A DNA stretch of 20,692 nucleotides from JAFLCA01 sp041907145 (lineage in GTDB: Bacteria; Bdellovibrionota_C; UBA2361; JAFLCA01), in NCBI GenBank assembly GCA_041907145.1, contig JAYRHW010000027.1:1-20692 (forward strand), given 5' to 3'. The notes beneath the pieces were generated by a model, which saw nothing but the letters and a program-made list of their open reading frames with translations, was not told the DNA's origin and did no database searches. Positions within the stretch are counted from its first letter, which is position 1. The number at the start of each line of letters is the position of its first letter. The position numbers and the translations under genes were made by a program. Shown here in pieces: positions 7,543-14,901 of the stretch.

Positions 7543-7917
7543 ATGGCGGCAACAAAAAAGACATTGCTGGTCGTTGAAGACGATGCGGATAGCCGTAACG
7601 CCATTTGCACGATCCTCGAAAGTTTGGGCTACCAGCATCTTGCTTTCGGTTCCGCCAAAGCAGCGCTTGAAGGCATCAAGGGCAAGAAATTCGACCTCGC
7701 TCTGCTGGATATCATGATGCCTGAAATGAATGGCTATGAGTTGCTGCGCGAAATCAAAATCCAACCGGCATTTAAGGACCTCCCGGTAATCATGGTTACC
7801 GCCAAGGATCAGGACAGCGAGATTCTGGAAGGCTATCAGTTCGGTGCCGACTACTACATCACCAAGCCATTTACGGCCAAGCAGCTAGACTATGGAATTC
7901 GACTTTTTCTGTCTTAA
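7543..7917 (+). CDS. Single-domain response regulator (CheY-like receiver)
   Basis: The product is 124 residues from ATG 7543 and consists only of a receiver domain. All key residues are present: acidic pocket D13/D14 (in VVEDDADSR), phospho-acceptor D56 in LLDIMMPEMNG, T86 in MVTAKD, and K108 in ITKPFT. There is no DNA-binding or enzymatic output domain, so it probably acts by protein contact, or as an intermediate in a phosphorelay. It follows the 889-residue hybrid protein by 80 bases and carries its own strong ribosome-binding site. Partnership with that protein is an inference from position. Confidence 0.93.
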   Translation: MAATKKTLLVVEDDADSRNAICTILESLGYQHLAFGSAKAALEGIKGKKFDLALLDIMMPEMNGYELLREIKIQPAFKDLPVIMVTAKDQDSEILEGYQFGADYYITKPFTAKQLDYGIRLFLS

Positions 7918-7951
7918 TCCAGCATAGTATTGTTGAAACTACACCGCGCTT

Positions 7952-7970
7952 AGCCCTAAAATACAGGGCT
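7952..7970 (+). promoter_or_regulatory. Hairpin abutting the tmk start codon
   Basis: AGCCCT (7952-7957) and AGGGCT (7965-7970) form a perfect 6-bp stem around a 7-base A-rich loop, ending one base before ATG 7972. The only purine-rich Shine-Dalgarno candidate (AGGG) lies in the right arm, so folding would hide it. Confidence 0.4.
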
Positions 7971-7971
7971 T

Positions 7972-8664
7972 ATGATTGTTAGCCCCAGCGCATATTCACC
8001 TAAAAAGGTCTCCGGCTTCATCGTGCTCGAGGGAGTGAACGGGGCCGGCAAGACCACTCTTCAGACCCGGATATGCGATTTTCTTCGTAAGCATCAACAT
8101 ATGGTTGTGAGCACCCGGGAACCCGGCTCAACTACCTTGGGCAAATCCCTTCGAGCCCTGGTCCTCGAACGCGAGGGGGAGGCTCCTTGCGAAATGGCCG
8201 AGTTATTCTTGTTTGCCGCAGATCGTGCTCAGCATGTCGAGCGTGTCATCCGCCCCGCACTGACTGCCGGTTCCTGGGTAATCTCCGACCGCTATTACTA
8301 CTCAACTATGGCCTTTCAGGGTTACGGCCGCGGCATCAATCGCGATGTTGTCTCCCGTATTAACGGACTTGCGATTGCCGGAGTACAGCCCGACCTAGTC
8401 ATTCTCCTGGACCTCGATCCCCAGGCCGGACTCTCTCGAACTCGCCGACGAGAGAGCGGATCCGTCCGAGCCACCGACTCTTTTGAGCTCGAAAATGCCG
8501 AGTTTCATCAGCGCATACGCTCCGGCTTTCTTGAAATTGCGGAACAGACAAAGGAGCCATTCGTCGTCCTTGACGCCTCACAAAGTCCCGAAGTAATTTT
8601 CGACACCATCACCCCATTGCTCGAGCGCCTCGCCAAAGCCCCGCGTACGGGAGGGCGAAAATGA
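7972..8664 (+). CDS. tmk: Thymidylate kinase
   Basis: The 230-residue protein carries the P-loop GVNGAGKT (residues 21-28), TREPGSTTLGKSLRALVL (dTMP binding), and the DRYYYSTMAFQGYGRG motif (family: DRY-x-x-S-x-A-x-Q-G). It also has the LLDLDPQAGLSRTRRRE segment leading into an arginine-rich lid. Known reaction: ATP-dependent phosphorylation of dTMP to dTDP, for dTTP synthesis. The N-terminus has about ten extra residues before the first strand compared with E. coli Tmk. The gene overlaps holB by four bases (ATGA), a classical tmk-holB coupling. Confidence 0.95.
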   Translation: MIVSPSAYSPKKVSGFIVLEGVNGAGKTTLQTRICDFLRKHQHMVVSTREPGSTTLGKSLRALVLEREGEAPCEMAELFLFAADRAQHVERVIRPALTAGSWVISDRYYYSTMAFQGYGRGINRDVVSRINGLAIAGVQPDLVILLDLDPQAGLSRTRRRESGSVRATDSFELENAEFHQRIRSGFLEIAEQTKEPFVVLDASQSPEVIFDTITPLLERLAKAPRTGGRK

Positions 8665-9650
8665 ACACCGTGCCCGTACTTGGACATGAACAGCAGCGCA
8701 AGGCGCTTGCGCGCCTTCTCACTTCCAAGCGAGTGCCGACAACGCTGCTTTTTTCCGGCATCGCCGGAATTGGAAAATCTCTCGTAGCGCGCGAACTTGC
8801 ACTAGGCTTGCTCTGCCCACGCGGCAGCTTTGGAGGCTGCGGAAACTGCGAGCAGTGCTCGCTCGCTTCGGCAGGCAATCATCCTGATTTCTTCATGGTG
8901 GATTGTGCCGCTGACCACGCCGACATCGAGTCTTTTCGCGAACTCCTTTACTCCCTTAATCTCAAAGCCTTCTACGGAAAAAATCGGGTGGTAATTCTCG
9001 ATAACGCCGACAGCATGAACATCCAGTCAGCAAATGCGCTGCTTAAGTCCTTGGAGGAGCCGCGGCCTAATACGTATTTTATCATGATTGCGGCGCATCG
9101 CGGAGCGTTGCCTCAAACTCTCGTCTCACGTTCACAAGTATGGTTCTTTGACCGTCTCACAGACGCTCAAGTGAAGGCGCTGATAAAGCGCCAGTACGAC
9201 GAATCCGAGGGATCCCAGCCTATCGGATTGAGCGAACTGACGACACTCCTAGACGGCTCTCTCGCCAACGTTCAAGCTCTCGCGGCTCAGGGCGGACTAT
9301 TCCATGAACTCGGAGCGAAACTCGACGCTATCGCCGAAGGTAGGGTAGCGGCAGCCTCTGAGTTGGCCGCTTCGCTCGCAAAAGACAAGGAGCATATCAG
9401 TGAATCGCTCAAGCTCATGCGCATTCATGCGCGCCGCCAAATGCTTCGAGTTACGGAGTCTGCGCAGAAGGCGCTCTGGGCCGCCTGCGTCAGTAATCTG
9501 ATTGCCGCGGAGCGCGCCATTTGCGAGAGGAATCTCGCGGCTGGAACGGTGCTTCTGACTGCGCTGCTGGCACTCTATCCCGAAGGCGGAAGCGCTTCTT
9601 TGAGCACGCTTCCGCATGGAACTTCGGCGCTCGATAAGATTTTCGTATGA
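8661..9650 (+). CDS. holB: DNA polymerase III subunit delta'
   Basis: The 329-residue protein is an AAA+ clamp-loader subunit. It begins VLGHEQQRKALARLL and carries a Walker A-like loop (SGIAGIGKS). A zinc module with four cysteines follows (one at LLCPRG, three within GGCGNCEQC). Then come HPDFFMVD, a Walker B-like VVILDNADSM, and the AANALLKSLEEP-type helix (QSANALLKSLEEPRPNTYF). Sensor 1 reads LVSRSQVWFF, with the family cysteine of SRC replaced. Known role: the stationary delta' subunit of the DnaX complex. It overlaps tmk by four bases, and the next gene starts seven bases after its stop, so one operon is likely. Confidence 0.93.
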   Translation: MNTVPVLGHEQQRKALARLLTSKRVPTTLLFSGIAGIGKSLVARELALGLLCPRGSFGGCGNCEQCSLASAGNHPDFFMVDCAADHADIESFRELLYSLNLKAFYGKNRVVILDNADSMNIQSANALLKSLEEPRPNTYFIMIAAHRGALPQTLVSRSQVWFFDRLTDAQVKALIKRQYDESEGSQPIGLSELTTLLDGSLANVQALAAQGGLFHELGAKLDAIAEGRVAAASELAASLAKDKEHISESLKLMRIHARRQMLRVTESAQKALWAACVSNLIAAERAICERNLAAGTVLLTALLALYPEGGSASLSTLPHGTSALDKIFV

Positions 9651-9657
9651 GGATAAC

Positions 9658-10071
9658 ATGGAAGAAAAGCCCGTAGAACAAACACCCGCGAATCCAACGG
9701 CCATCGCCACGCCGCCCACTCCGTCGGCCGTCCTGGACGAGCAAGTCGACATCGATTATTTCATGAAGGTGAAGCTGCGAGTCGCTCGGGTTGAAGCAGC
9801 CGAGGCGGTACCAAAATCGAATAAGCTTCTCAAGCTGCAGTTAGATTTGGGACCTCTTGGCAAGCGCCAGATTCTGGCTGGAGTGGCCAAGTTCTACGCA
9901 CCGGAGGCGCTCATTGGGAGAAGGATTATCGTCGTGGCAAATCTTAAGCCTGCAAAATTAATGGGACTGGAGAGCCAAGGGATGCTGCTCGCAGCTTCCT
10001 CAGAAGATGGCACTCAGTTGCTGATAGCCGATCCGGGGCAAACGATGCCCGAGGGCTCGGTCGTGCGTTAA
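9658..10071 (+). CDS. Free-standing tRNA-binding (EMAP/OB-fold) domain, MetRS C-terminal type
   Basis: I chose ATG 9658 because GAGG lies a few bases upstream; an in-frame ATG at 9616 would overlap holB. The 137-residue product starts with a Pro/Thr/Ala-rich tail (about 1-35). It continues as the tRNA-binding OB fold: VDIDYFMKVKLRVARVEAAE, KLLKLQLDLG, KRQILAGVAKFYAPEALIGR, VVANLKPAKLMGLESQGMLLA and a final PEGSVVR. This matches the C-terminal dimerisation/tRNA-binding domain of bacterial methionyl-tRNA synthetase and the free protein Trbp111. The leading linker also looks like the MetRS interdomain linker. No catalytic MetRS domain lies in this window. It sits between holB and tatD. It may help tRNA delivery to a separately encoded synthetase. 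Confidence 0.88.
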   Translation: MEEKPVEQTPANPTAIATPPTPSAVLDEQVDIDYFMKVKLRVARVEAAEAVPKSNKLLKLQLDLGPLGKRQILAGVAKFYAPEALIGRRIIVVANLKPAKLMGLESQGMLLAASSEDGTQLLIADPGQTMPEGSVVR

Positions 10072-10075
10072 ACCC

Positions 10076-10852
10076 ATGCTCGAGCTTTTCGACACTCACG
10101 TTCATCTCGATGCCAAGGAATATGACCCCGATCGCGAGGCCGTCCTTCAGCGTGCACGGGAGGCTGGTATCAGCCGATTTGTCAGCATTGGAGCTGGCGA
10201 CGGGCTCGCCTCCGCTTCGCGTGCCATCAAATTAGCTGAGGAACACAGCTGCATTTGGGCTAGCGCCGGAGTTCATCCCCATGATGCTGGCCTGCCGTTC
10301 GAGCCGGAAAAACTCGAGGCTCTCGCCCACCATCCTCGTGTTATCGCAATTGGAGAGACCGGCCTGGATTTCCATTACGACTTCTCGCCGCCTGATAAAC
10401 AACAGCGTTGGTTCGTTGCGCAAATCGAAATCGCAAAGCGGTTGAAGAAGCCCCTAATAATTCATTGTAGAAAGGCCGCCGCACAGTGCCTCGATCTTCT
10501 AAAGCAAAATGGCGCGCGTGATGTCGGCGGCGTCTTTCACTGCTACTCGGAGGACGCAGCATTTGCCAACAAACTTCGAGACATCGGCTTTATGATCTCG
10601 ATGCCCGGCGTAGTGACATTCAAGAATGCCGATGGCATTCGTGCAGCTATCAAGGAAATTCCGCTCACTCAGATAATGCTGGAGACTGACGGTCCCTTTT
10701 TGGCTCCGGTCCCGCACCGCGGCAAACGCTGCGAATCTGCCTTTATGCTGGAGACCGCCAAGGTCATAGCGAACCTTAAGGGCATCTCCCTCGATGAACT
10801 TGGGAGCATCACCACCTCAAATGCCTGCAATTTCTTTCGTATTGAGGATTAA
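10076..10852 (+). CDS. tatD: TatD-family metal-dependent deoxyribonuclease
   Basis: The 258-residue TIM-barrel hydrolase has every family landmark. These are DTHVHLD (H8, H10), SAGVHPHDA, AIGETGLDFHYD (metal-bridging glutamate), LIIHCRKA (histidine), VFHCYSED (histidine), MLETDGPFLAPVPHRGKR (aspartate) and a C-terminal TSNACNFF helix. Known activities in the family are 3'-5' exonuclease or deoxyribonuclease action linked to DNA repair and quality control. Residues and length are normal. It starts four bases after the tRNA-binding-domain gene and is followed five bases later by an MBL hydrolase gene, so all three are probably co-transcribed. Confidence 0.93.
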   Translation: MLELFDTHVHLDAKEYDPDREAVLQRAREAGISRFVSIGAGDGLASASRAIKLAEEHSCIWASAGVHPHDAGLPFEPEKLEALAHHPRVIAIGETGLDFHYDFSPPDKQQRWFVAQIEIAKRLKKPLIIHCRKAAAQCLDLLKQNGARDVGGVFHCYSEDAAFANKLRDIGFMISMPGVVTFKNADGIRAAIKEIPLTQIMLETDGPFLAPVPHRGKRCESAFMLETAKVIANLKGISLDELGSITTSNACNFFRIED

Positions 10853-10857
10853 CTCGT

Positions 10858-11685
10858 ATGCTTACTTGGGGACGCTTTTCAATTGAATGCATTAACTTCG
10901 GATTTTTCCGACTCGACGGCGGCGCCATGTTCGGCTCGGTGCCGAAAAATCTATGGGCAAAGAAAATCCCGGCCGACGAAGAGAATTGCATTAGGCTTGC
11001 CACGCGCTGCCTGCTCATTCGCGACAAGAATCGCGTGTTTCTTGTCGATGTGGGAAACGGCGATAAATGGACGGACAAACAGCGCCAGATTTTCGGCTTT
11101 CAAAATCTAACGCCGGCATTGGACGCTCGTAGCGTCACCGATGTTGTTTTGACCCACCTGCACTTCGATCATGCCGGCGGAATTTCACACTGGGTTAACG
11201 GCGATCCTGCCAAACTTGCTCTTACTTACCCGCAGGCTAGAATTTACCTGCAAGAATCAAATTTTCAGAACGCGCAGAAGCCCAATATTCGCGAGCGAGC
11301 AAGCTACCTCAGGGAGAACGTTGAGCCGCTCAAGGATGCTTCTGTAACGCTTTGCCGCGGAACCCAGGAAATCTATCCCGACATTTGGGTGCATCAGGTC
11401 AATGGACATACCGAGGGACAGCAGTGGATTGAAATCAAAAACGGAAATACCTCGTTGGTGTATCCCACCGATCTTATTCCGACCTCGCATCATCTGCCCC
11501 TGCCGTTCGTGATGGGATATGACATTTGCGTTAAAACAATCCTCAAAGACAAGGAAGACTTTCTCAATCAAGCTTTGACCAGGGACTCCATTATCGTTTT
11601 CGAACACGATCCCGAGGTTGCGGCAGTTAGGATCAAGCGAGACGAAAAGGGACAGATCGTGATCAAGGAGACTGTCGCGATCTAG
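10858..11685 (+). CDS. MBL-fold metallo-hydrolase (lactonase-like)
   Basis: The 275-residue protein has a complete dinuclear metal-ligand set of the metallo-beta-lactamase fold. It comprises H100, H102, D104 and H105 in THLHFDHAGG, H184 in NGHTEGQQ, D205 in YPTDLIP and H250 in FEHDPEV. The order and the N-terminal segment (FGSVPKNLWAKKIPADEENC) recall the AHL-lactonase / glyoxalase II-like branch of MBL hydrolases. There is no signal peptide, so it is cytoplasmic. The substrate cannot be told from sequence. It may be a housekeeping thioester or lactone hydrolase, given its tight placement behind tatD. Confidence 0.87.
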   Translation: MLTWGRFSIECINFGFFRLDGGAMFGSVPKNLWAKKIPADEENCIRLATRCLLIRDKNRVFLVDVGNGDKWTDKQRQIFGFQNLTPALDARSVTDVVLTHLHFDHAGGISHWVNGDPAKLALTYPQARIYLQESNFQNAQKPNIRERASYLRENVEPLKDASVTLCRGTQEIYPDIWVHQVNGHTEGQQWIEIKNGNTSLVYPTDLIPTSHHLPLPFVMGYDICVKTILKDKEDFLNQALTRDSIIVFEHDPEVAAVRIKRDEKGQIVIKETVAI

Positions 11686-11749
11686 GCAATGCGTTCCGCG
11701 CTGTATTTTTGCCCCACTTTGAAGTACACTGACGCTTCTTAGACTTTTC

Positions 11750-11755
11750 AAGGAG
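11750..11755 (+). promoter_or_regulatory. Shine-Dalgarno for cysS with GTG start
   Basis: AAGGAG lies ten bases before GTG 11766. It supports this non-ATG start, from which the protein begins in register with the conserved CysRS N-terminus. Confidence 0.6.
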
Positions 11756-11765
11756 TAAATTACCC

Positions 11766-13166
11766 GTGGCGCTGCGCTTTTATAATACGCTGACCCGCAA
11801 GCTCGAGGATTTTAGACCTATCCATCCCGGCGAAGCTCGCGTCTACTGCTGCGGACCTACCGTCTACAACTACATACATATCGGCAACCTTCGCGCCTTC
11901 GTCTTTGATGACCTCGTGCATCGGTATTTGAAGTATCGCGGCTACAAGACTACCTTTGTAATGAACATCACGGACGTCGATGACAAGACAATCAGAGACT
12001 CAAAGAAGGAAGGGAAAACGCTCAAGCAATTTACCGAATTCTATGCCGAAGCATTTCTTGAGGATCTGAAGACTCTCAAAGTCTTACCGGCTGATGTCAT
12101 GCCGCGTGCGACCGCTGAAATCAGTGGTATGGTGGACATGATAGAAACGCTCCTTAAAAAGGGCTTTGCCTACAAGACCGACAAGGGTGACATCTATTTC
12201 AAAATCGATGCCTTTCCTGAATACGGGTCTCTCGCGAATATCGATCGCAAGGGGCAGCGGCAAAATGCTGGCGGGCGCCTGGCACGTGCCGATGAGTACG
12301 AAAAGGAAAACGCCAGCGACTTTGCGTTATGGAAAGCTCATGATCCGGAGGATGGAGACGTTTTTTGGGACACCCGCTTAGGCAAGGGACGCCCTGGCTG
12401 GCATATCGAGTGCTCCGTGATGAGCTCCAAATACCTCGGACAGCCCTTTGATATCCATGGCGGCGGCGTCGATCTGGTTTTTCCGCATCATACGAACGAG
12501 ATAGCTCAGTCCGAATGCGCAGTCGGCTGCAGGCTAGCCAATATCTGGCTGCACAATGAGCATCTCATAGTAAACGGACGAAAGATGTCCAAGTCCCTGG
12601 GCAACTGGTACACCCTGCGTGACTTGCTCAAAAAGGGCTACTCGCCGATGGCTATACGCTACGAGTTGCTCAAAACCCACTATCGCTCGCAGCTTGATTT
12701 CCGGGAGGACAGTCTGACCAACAATGCTCAGTCAATTAGGAAGTTCTCCGAATTGCATTCCAAACTTTCGGAGGCAGGGAGCGGCCCCGGCGCATCAGGA
12801 TTTCAGGCCGCCGTGACTAGCGCTCGACAAAAGTTCGTTGAGGCACTCGATGATGATCTAAATGTTTCCGGCGCCCTTGCGGCTATGCATGAATTTGCCG
12901 GCAGTGCTAACGTCGCCCTCGAAACAATGAGCGCCGGTGATGTAGCAGCGGCTCGAGCACTATTGCAAGAATTTGATTTGGTGCTGGGCTTTATCGCCCA
13001 AGAGCAAGAAACACTCCCCGCCGACCTCCAGTCTCTAATCGATGCCCGCGAGGAGGCTCGAAGGAACAAGGACTTTGCGCGCTCGGACGAGTTGCGCGCG
13101 GAATTATTGAGGCGCGGAATCGCTGTGAAAGACGGTTCAAAGGGGCCGCGCTGGGAGCGCGTCTAA
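11766..13166 (+). CDS. cysS: Cysteinyl-tRNA synthetase
   Basis: The 466-residue protein starts at GTG 11766. The class I signature HIGH appears as HIGN (residues 38-41) in YCCGPTVYNYIHIGN, and the second signature KMSKSLGN is intact. Zinc-site residues are visible: C29, the cysteine of GWHIECSVM, and the histidine and glutamate in FPHHTNEIAQSE. The C-terminal helical and anticodon-binding region includes FVEALDDDLNVSGALAAM (family: DDDFNTP-like) and the end EARRNKDFARSDELRAELLRRGI. Known reaction: ATP-dependent charging of tRNA-Cys. The 80-base gap before it suggests its own transcription start or a weak link to the MBL gene. It converges with a DUF2207-like gene only nine bases away. Confidence 0.96.
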   Translation: MALRFYNTLTRKLEDFRPIHPGEARVYCCGPTVYNYIHIGNLRAFVFDDLVHRYLKYRGYKTTFVMNITDVDDKTIRDSKKEGKTLKQFTEFYAEAFLEDLKTLKVLPADVMPRATAEISGMVDMIETLLKKGFAYKTDKGDIYFKIDAFPEYGSLANIDRKGQRQNAGGRLARADEYEKENASDFALWKAHDPEDGDVFWDTRLGKGRPGWHIECSVMSSKYLGQPFDIHGGGVDLVFPHHTNEIAQSECAVGCRLANIWLHNEHLIVNGRKMSKSLGNWYTLRDLLKKGYSPMAIRYELLKTHYRSQLDFREDSLTNNAQSIRKFSELHSKLSEAGSGPGASGFQAAVTSARQKFVEALDDDLNVSGALAAMHEFAGSANVALETMSAGDVAAARALLQEFDLVLGFIAQEQETLPADLQSLIDAREEARRNKDFARSDELRAELLRRGIAVKDGSKGPRWERV

Positions 13167-13175
13167 GCCTTGTAG

Positions 13176-13832
13176 CTACCGAGGAAACAAAACCGAAAGC
13201 CAGAGCGTATCGCCGGGCTTTAAGGCCTTGGGGTACTGCACCAAAAATCCATAGTCGTGCTTCTCGACGAGCAAAGGACGCCCGTCGTCTCGCTTCCCCC
13301 CGCGAATCAACGGGCGAACCTCCACTTCTGCGGTATTGCGCAGCGCAGGATTTGCAAACTTAATCATTATTTGCGTGGTTACCACAGGCCAGTCCCACCG
13401 CCCCGGGACCGCAATTTTGAATCCTTGGCCATTCTTACCCTTAGATACGAGCCCCTTAGCCACGTATTGGACGGTGAAGGTATGCTCACCGGCCTTGATC
13501 CGCATATCTCGATTTCCGATGCGCAGCACGTCGGCATCATTTTCGAGATCGTGCTTGTAGAGGACAGGTTCAGAGCCGCGAAAGACGAAGTTCACCTCGC
13601 GCAAAATGCGGTGCATTCTGCCATCGGCGCCTATTACGCGCCGCGGCAGAGTTCGAGTTATTCCATAATTTTCTTTCCCCTGGAGCGTAGTGCCGATGGT
13701 CTCGGTAAATACCGCATCTCCCGATCGCTCCACGATGACTTCCGCCCCGAACGTCGAAATTAGGTTCTCGGCCTGTAGAAGGTCTACGTGAAAGAAAAGC
13801 AAGGCAAGGAGGAGGCAGGAAATTCTGCTCAT
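13176..13832 (-). CDS. Secreted DUF2207-like N-terminal domain protein
   Basis: The 218-residue protein has a signal peptide (hydrophobic stretch SCLLLALLFFHVDLLQA, cleavage near A21). A beta-rich region then resembles the DUF2207 N-terminal domain: STFGAEVIVERSGDAVFTET, a 'tittle' of YGITRTLPRRV, REVNFVFRG, a Y-x-V-type strand pair (HTFTVQYVAKGLV) and WDWPVVTTQIMIKF. Typical DUF2207 proteins continue with membrane helices and a C-terminal domain. Here the protein stops after the first domain with no membrane segment, so it is probably periplasmic. The function is unknown. It is divergent from terC, with a 103-base shared upstream region, and it converges with cysS. Confidence 0.65.
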   Translation of the reverse strand: MSRISCLLLALLFFHVDLLQAENLISTFGAEVIVERSGDAVFTETIGTTLQGKENYGITRTLPRRVIGADGRMHRILREVNFVFRGSEPVLYKHDLENDADVLRIGNRDMRIKAGEHTFTVQYVAKGLVSKGKNGQGFKIAVPGRWDWPVVTTQIMIKFANPALRNTAEVEVRPLIRGGKRDDGRPLLVEKHDYGFLVQYPKALKPGDTLWLSVLFPR

Positions 13833-13833
13833 A

Positions 13834-13843
13834 AGGCTAGCCT
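13834..13843. promoter_or_regulatory. 10-bp palindrome in the DUF2207/terC divergent region
   Basis: AGGCTAGCCT is a perfect palindrome one base upstream of the DUF2207-like start codon. A run this short can occur by chance. It might be a small operator, or affect translation starts. Confidence 0.2.
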
Positions 13844-13924
13844 AGAAGAGAAGCTCCGCCCCGGCAAGCTCGCTTCGAACTGTGGCGGGACCCGCTGATA
13901 TAGCTTAGAGTGGCAGCTACTGAG

Positions 13925-13929
13925 AGGAG
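13925..13929 (+). promoter_or_regulatory. Shine-Dalgarno supporting the TTG start of terC
   Basis: AGGAG lies six bases before TTG 13936, an ideal distance. Translation from this TTG gives the usual TerC N-terminus. Confidence 0.65.
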
Positions 13930-13935
13930 CAAAAA

Positions 13936-14901
13936 TTGAGCTACGCTATTTGGACCGGTTTCATAGTTTTCATCCTTGGTATGCTTGCCCTAGACCTGGG
14001 GGTCCTTAATCGAGATTCTGCGGTTATATCTCCTCAAAAAGCTCTGCGCTGGACCGGTTTTTGTATTGCGCTGGCCCTTGGTTTCAATGTCCTGGTTTAC
14101 TTCCTGTACGAATATGACTGGGCCGCTATCGGGCATACACAGACGCTTAGCGGCAAGGATGCGGCGCTCCAATACTTCACCGCCTGGGTAGTCGAGCAAT
14201 CGCTCAGTCTAGACAATGTATTTGTCATTGCCGTCATTTTTTCCTTCTTTCGAATCCCGCGTGAGTATCAGCACCGGGTCCTCTTTTGGGGAATCATGGG
14301 CGCACTCATCATGCGCGGCATCATGATCGCACTAGGGGCAGCCCTTATAGCCAGTTTTACTTGGATTCACTACGTCTTTGGCGGACTGCTGATTTACGCG
14401 GCAATCAAACTGCTATCTGTAAAGGAGGATTCCCTCGACCCCACTCAGAATCTCCTCTTTCGCATTGCCACGCGCCTCTACCCTGTCAGCAAGGGCTTGG
14501 ATGGTGAAAAGTTCTTCACACTTCTTGATGGCAAACGAGCAATCACCCCCCTCTTCTTGGTGCTCCTGGTAATCGAGAGCACCGATGTTTTGTTCGCCGT
14601 AGATTCAATTCCCGCAGTATTTGCAATTACCGAGGACCCCTTCCTGGTATTTACCTCGAATATTTTTGCTATCTTGAATTTGCGCTCGCTCTACTTTGCG
14701 CTAGCGGCTTTGATGGATAAGTTTGCCTATTTGAAAATCGGGCTGGTCTTCATCCTTTTCTTTGTTGGACTGAAGATGATTCTCGTTCATTATATGCCGA
14801 TTCCAACCGAAATTACTTTTGCCGTCATCGTGGCGGTTCTCGGCGTGTCGATGTTGATTTCGCTGCTAAAGGCGGCAAAGAAGCCGAGCCCTACTGAGTA
14901 G
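13936..14901 (+). CDS. TerC/Alx-family integral membrane protein
   Basis: The 321-residue protein starts at TTG 13936. It is polytopic, with about eight to nine hydrophobic segments. The family's acidic signature sequences within membrane segments are present: LDLGVLNR in segment 1, WVVEQSLSLDNVFVIAVIF in the middle, and LLVIESTDVLFAVDSIPAVFAI followed by NIFAILNLRSLYFAL. These match the Alx/TerC (YgjT/YkoY-like) family, linked to manganese export and metal homeostasis. Length and motif order are normal. I see no yybP-ykoY manganese riboswitch in the 103-base upstream region. The 3' end overlaps the convergent 627-residue gene by 11 bases. Confidence 0.93.
   Translation: MSYAIWTGFIVFILGMLALDLGVLNRDSAVISPQKALRWTGFCIALALGFNVLVYFLYEYDWAAIGHTQTLSGKDAALQYFTAWVVEQSLSLDNVFVIAVIFSFFRIPREYQHRVLFWGIMGALIMRGIMIALGAALIASFTWIHYVFGGLLIYAAIKLLSVKEDSLDPTQNLLFRIATRLYPVSKGLDGEKFFTLLDGKRAITPLFLVLLVIESTDVLFAVDSIPAVFAITEDPFLVFTSNIFAILNLRSLYFALAALMDKFAYLKIGLVFILFFVGLKMILVHYMPIPTEITFAVIVAVLGVSMLISLLKAAKKPSPTE

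Noticed and set aside
13833..13935. Possible yybP-ykoY manganese riboswitch before terC.
   Set aside because: The conserved core sequences of that riboswitch are not visible, and the region is too short for the full element plus expression platform.
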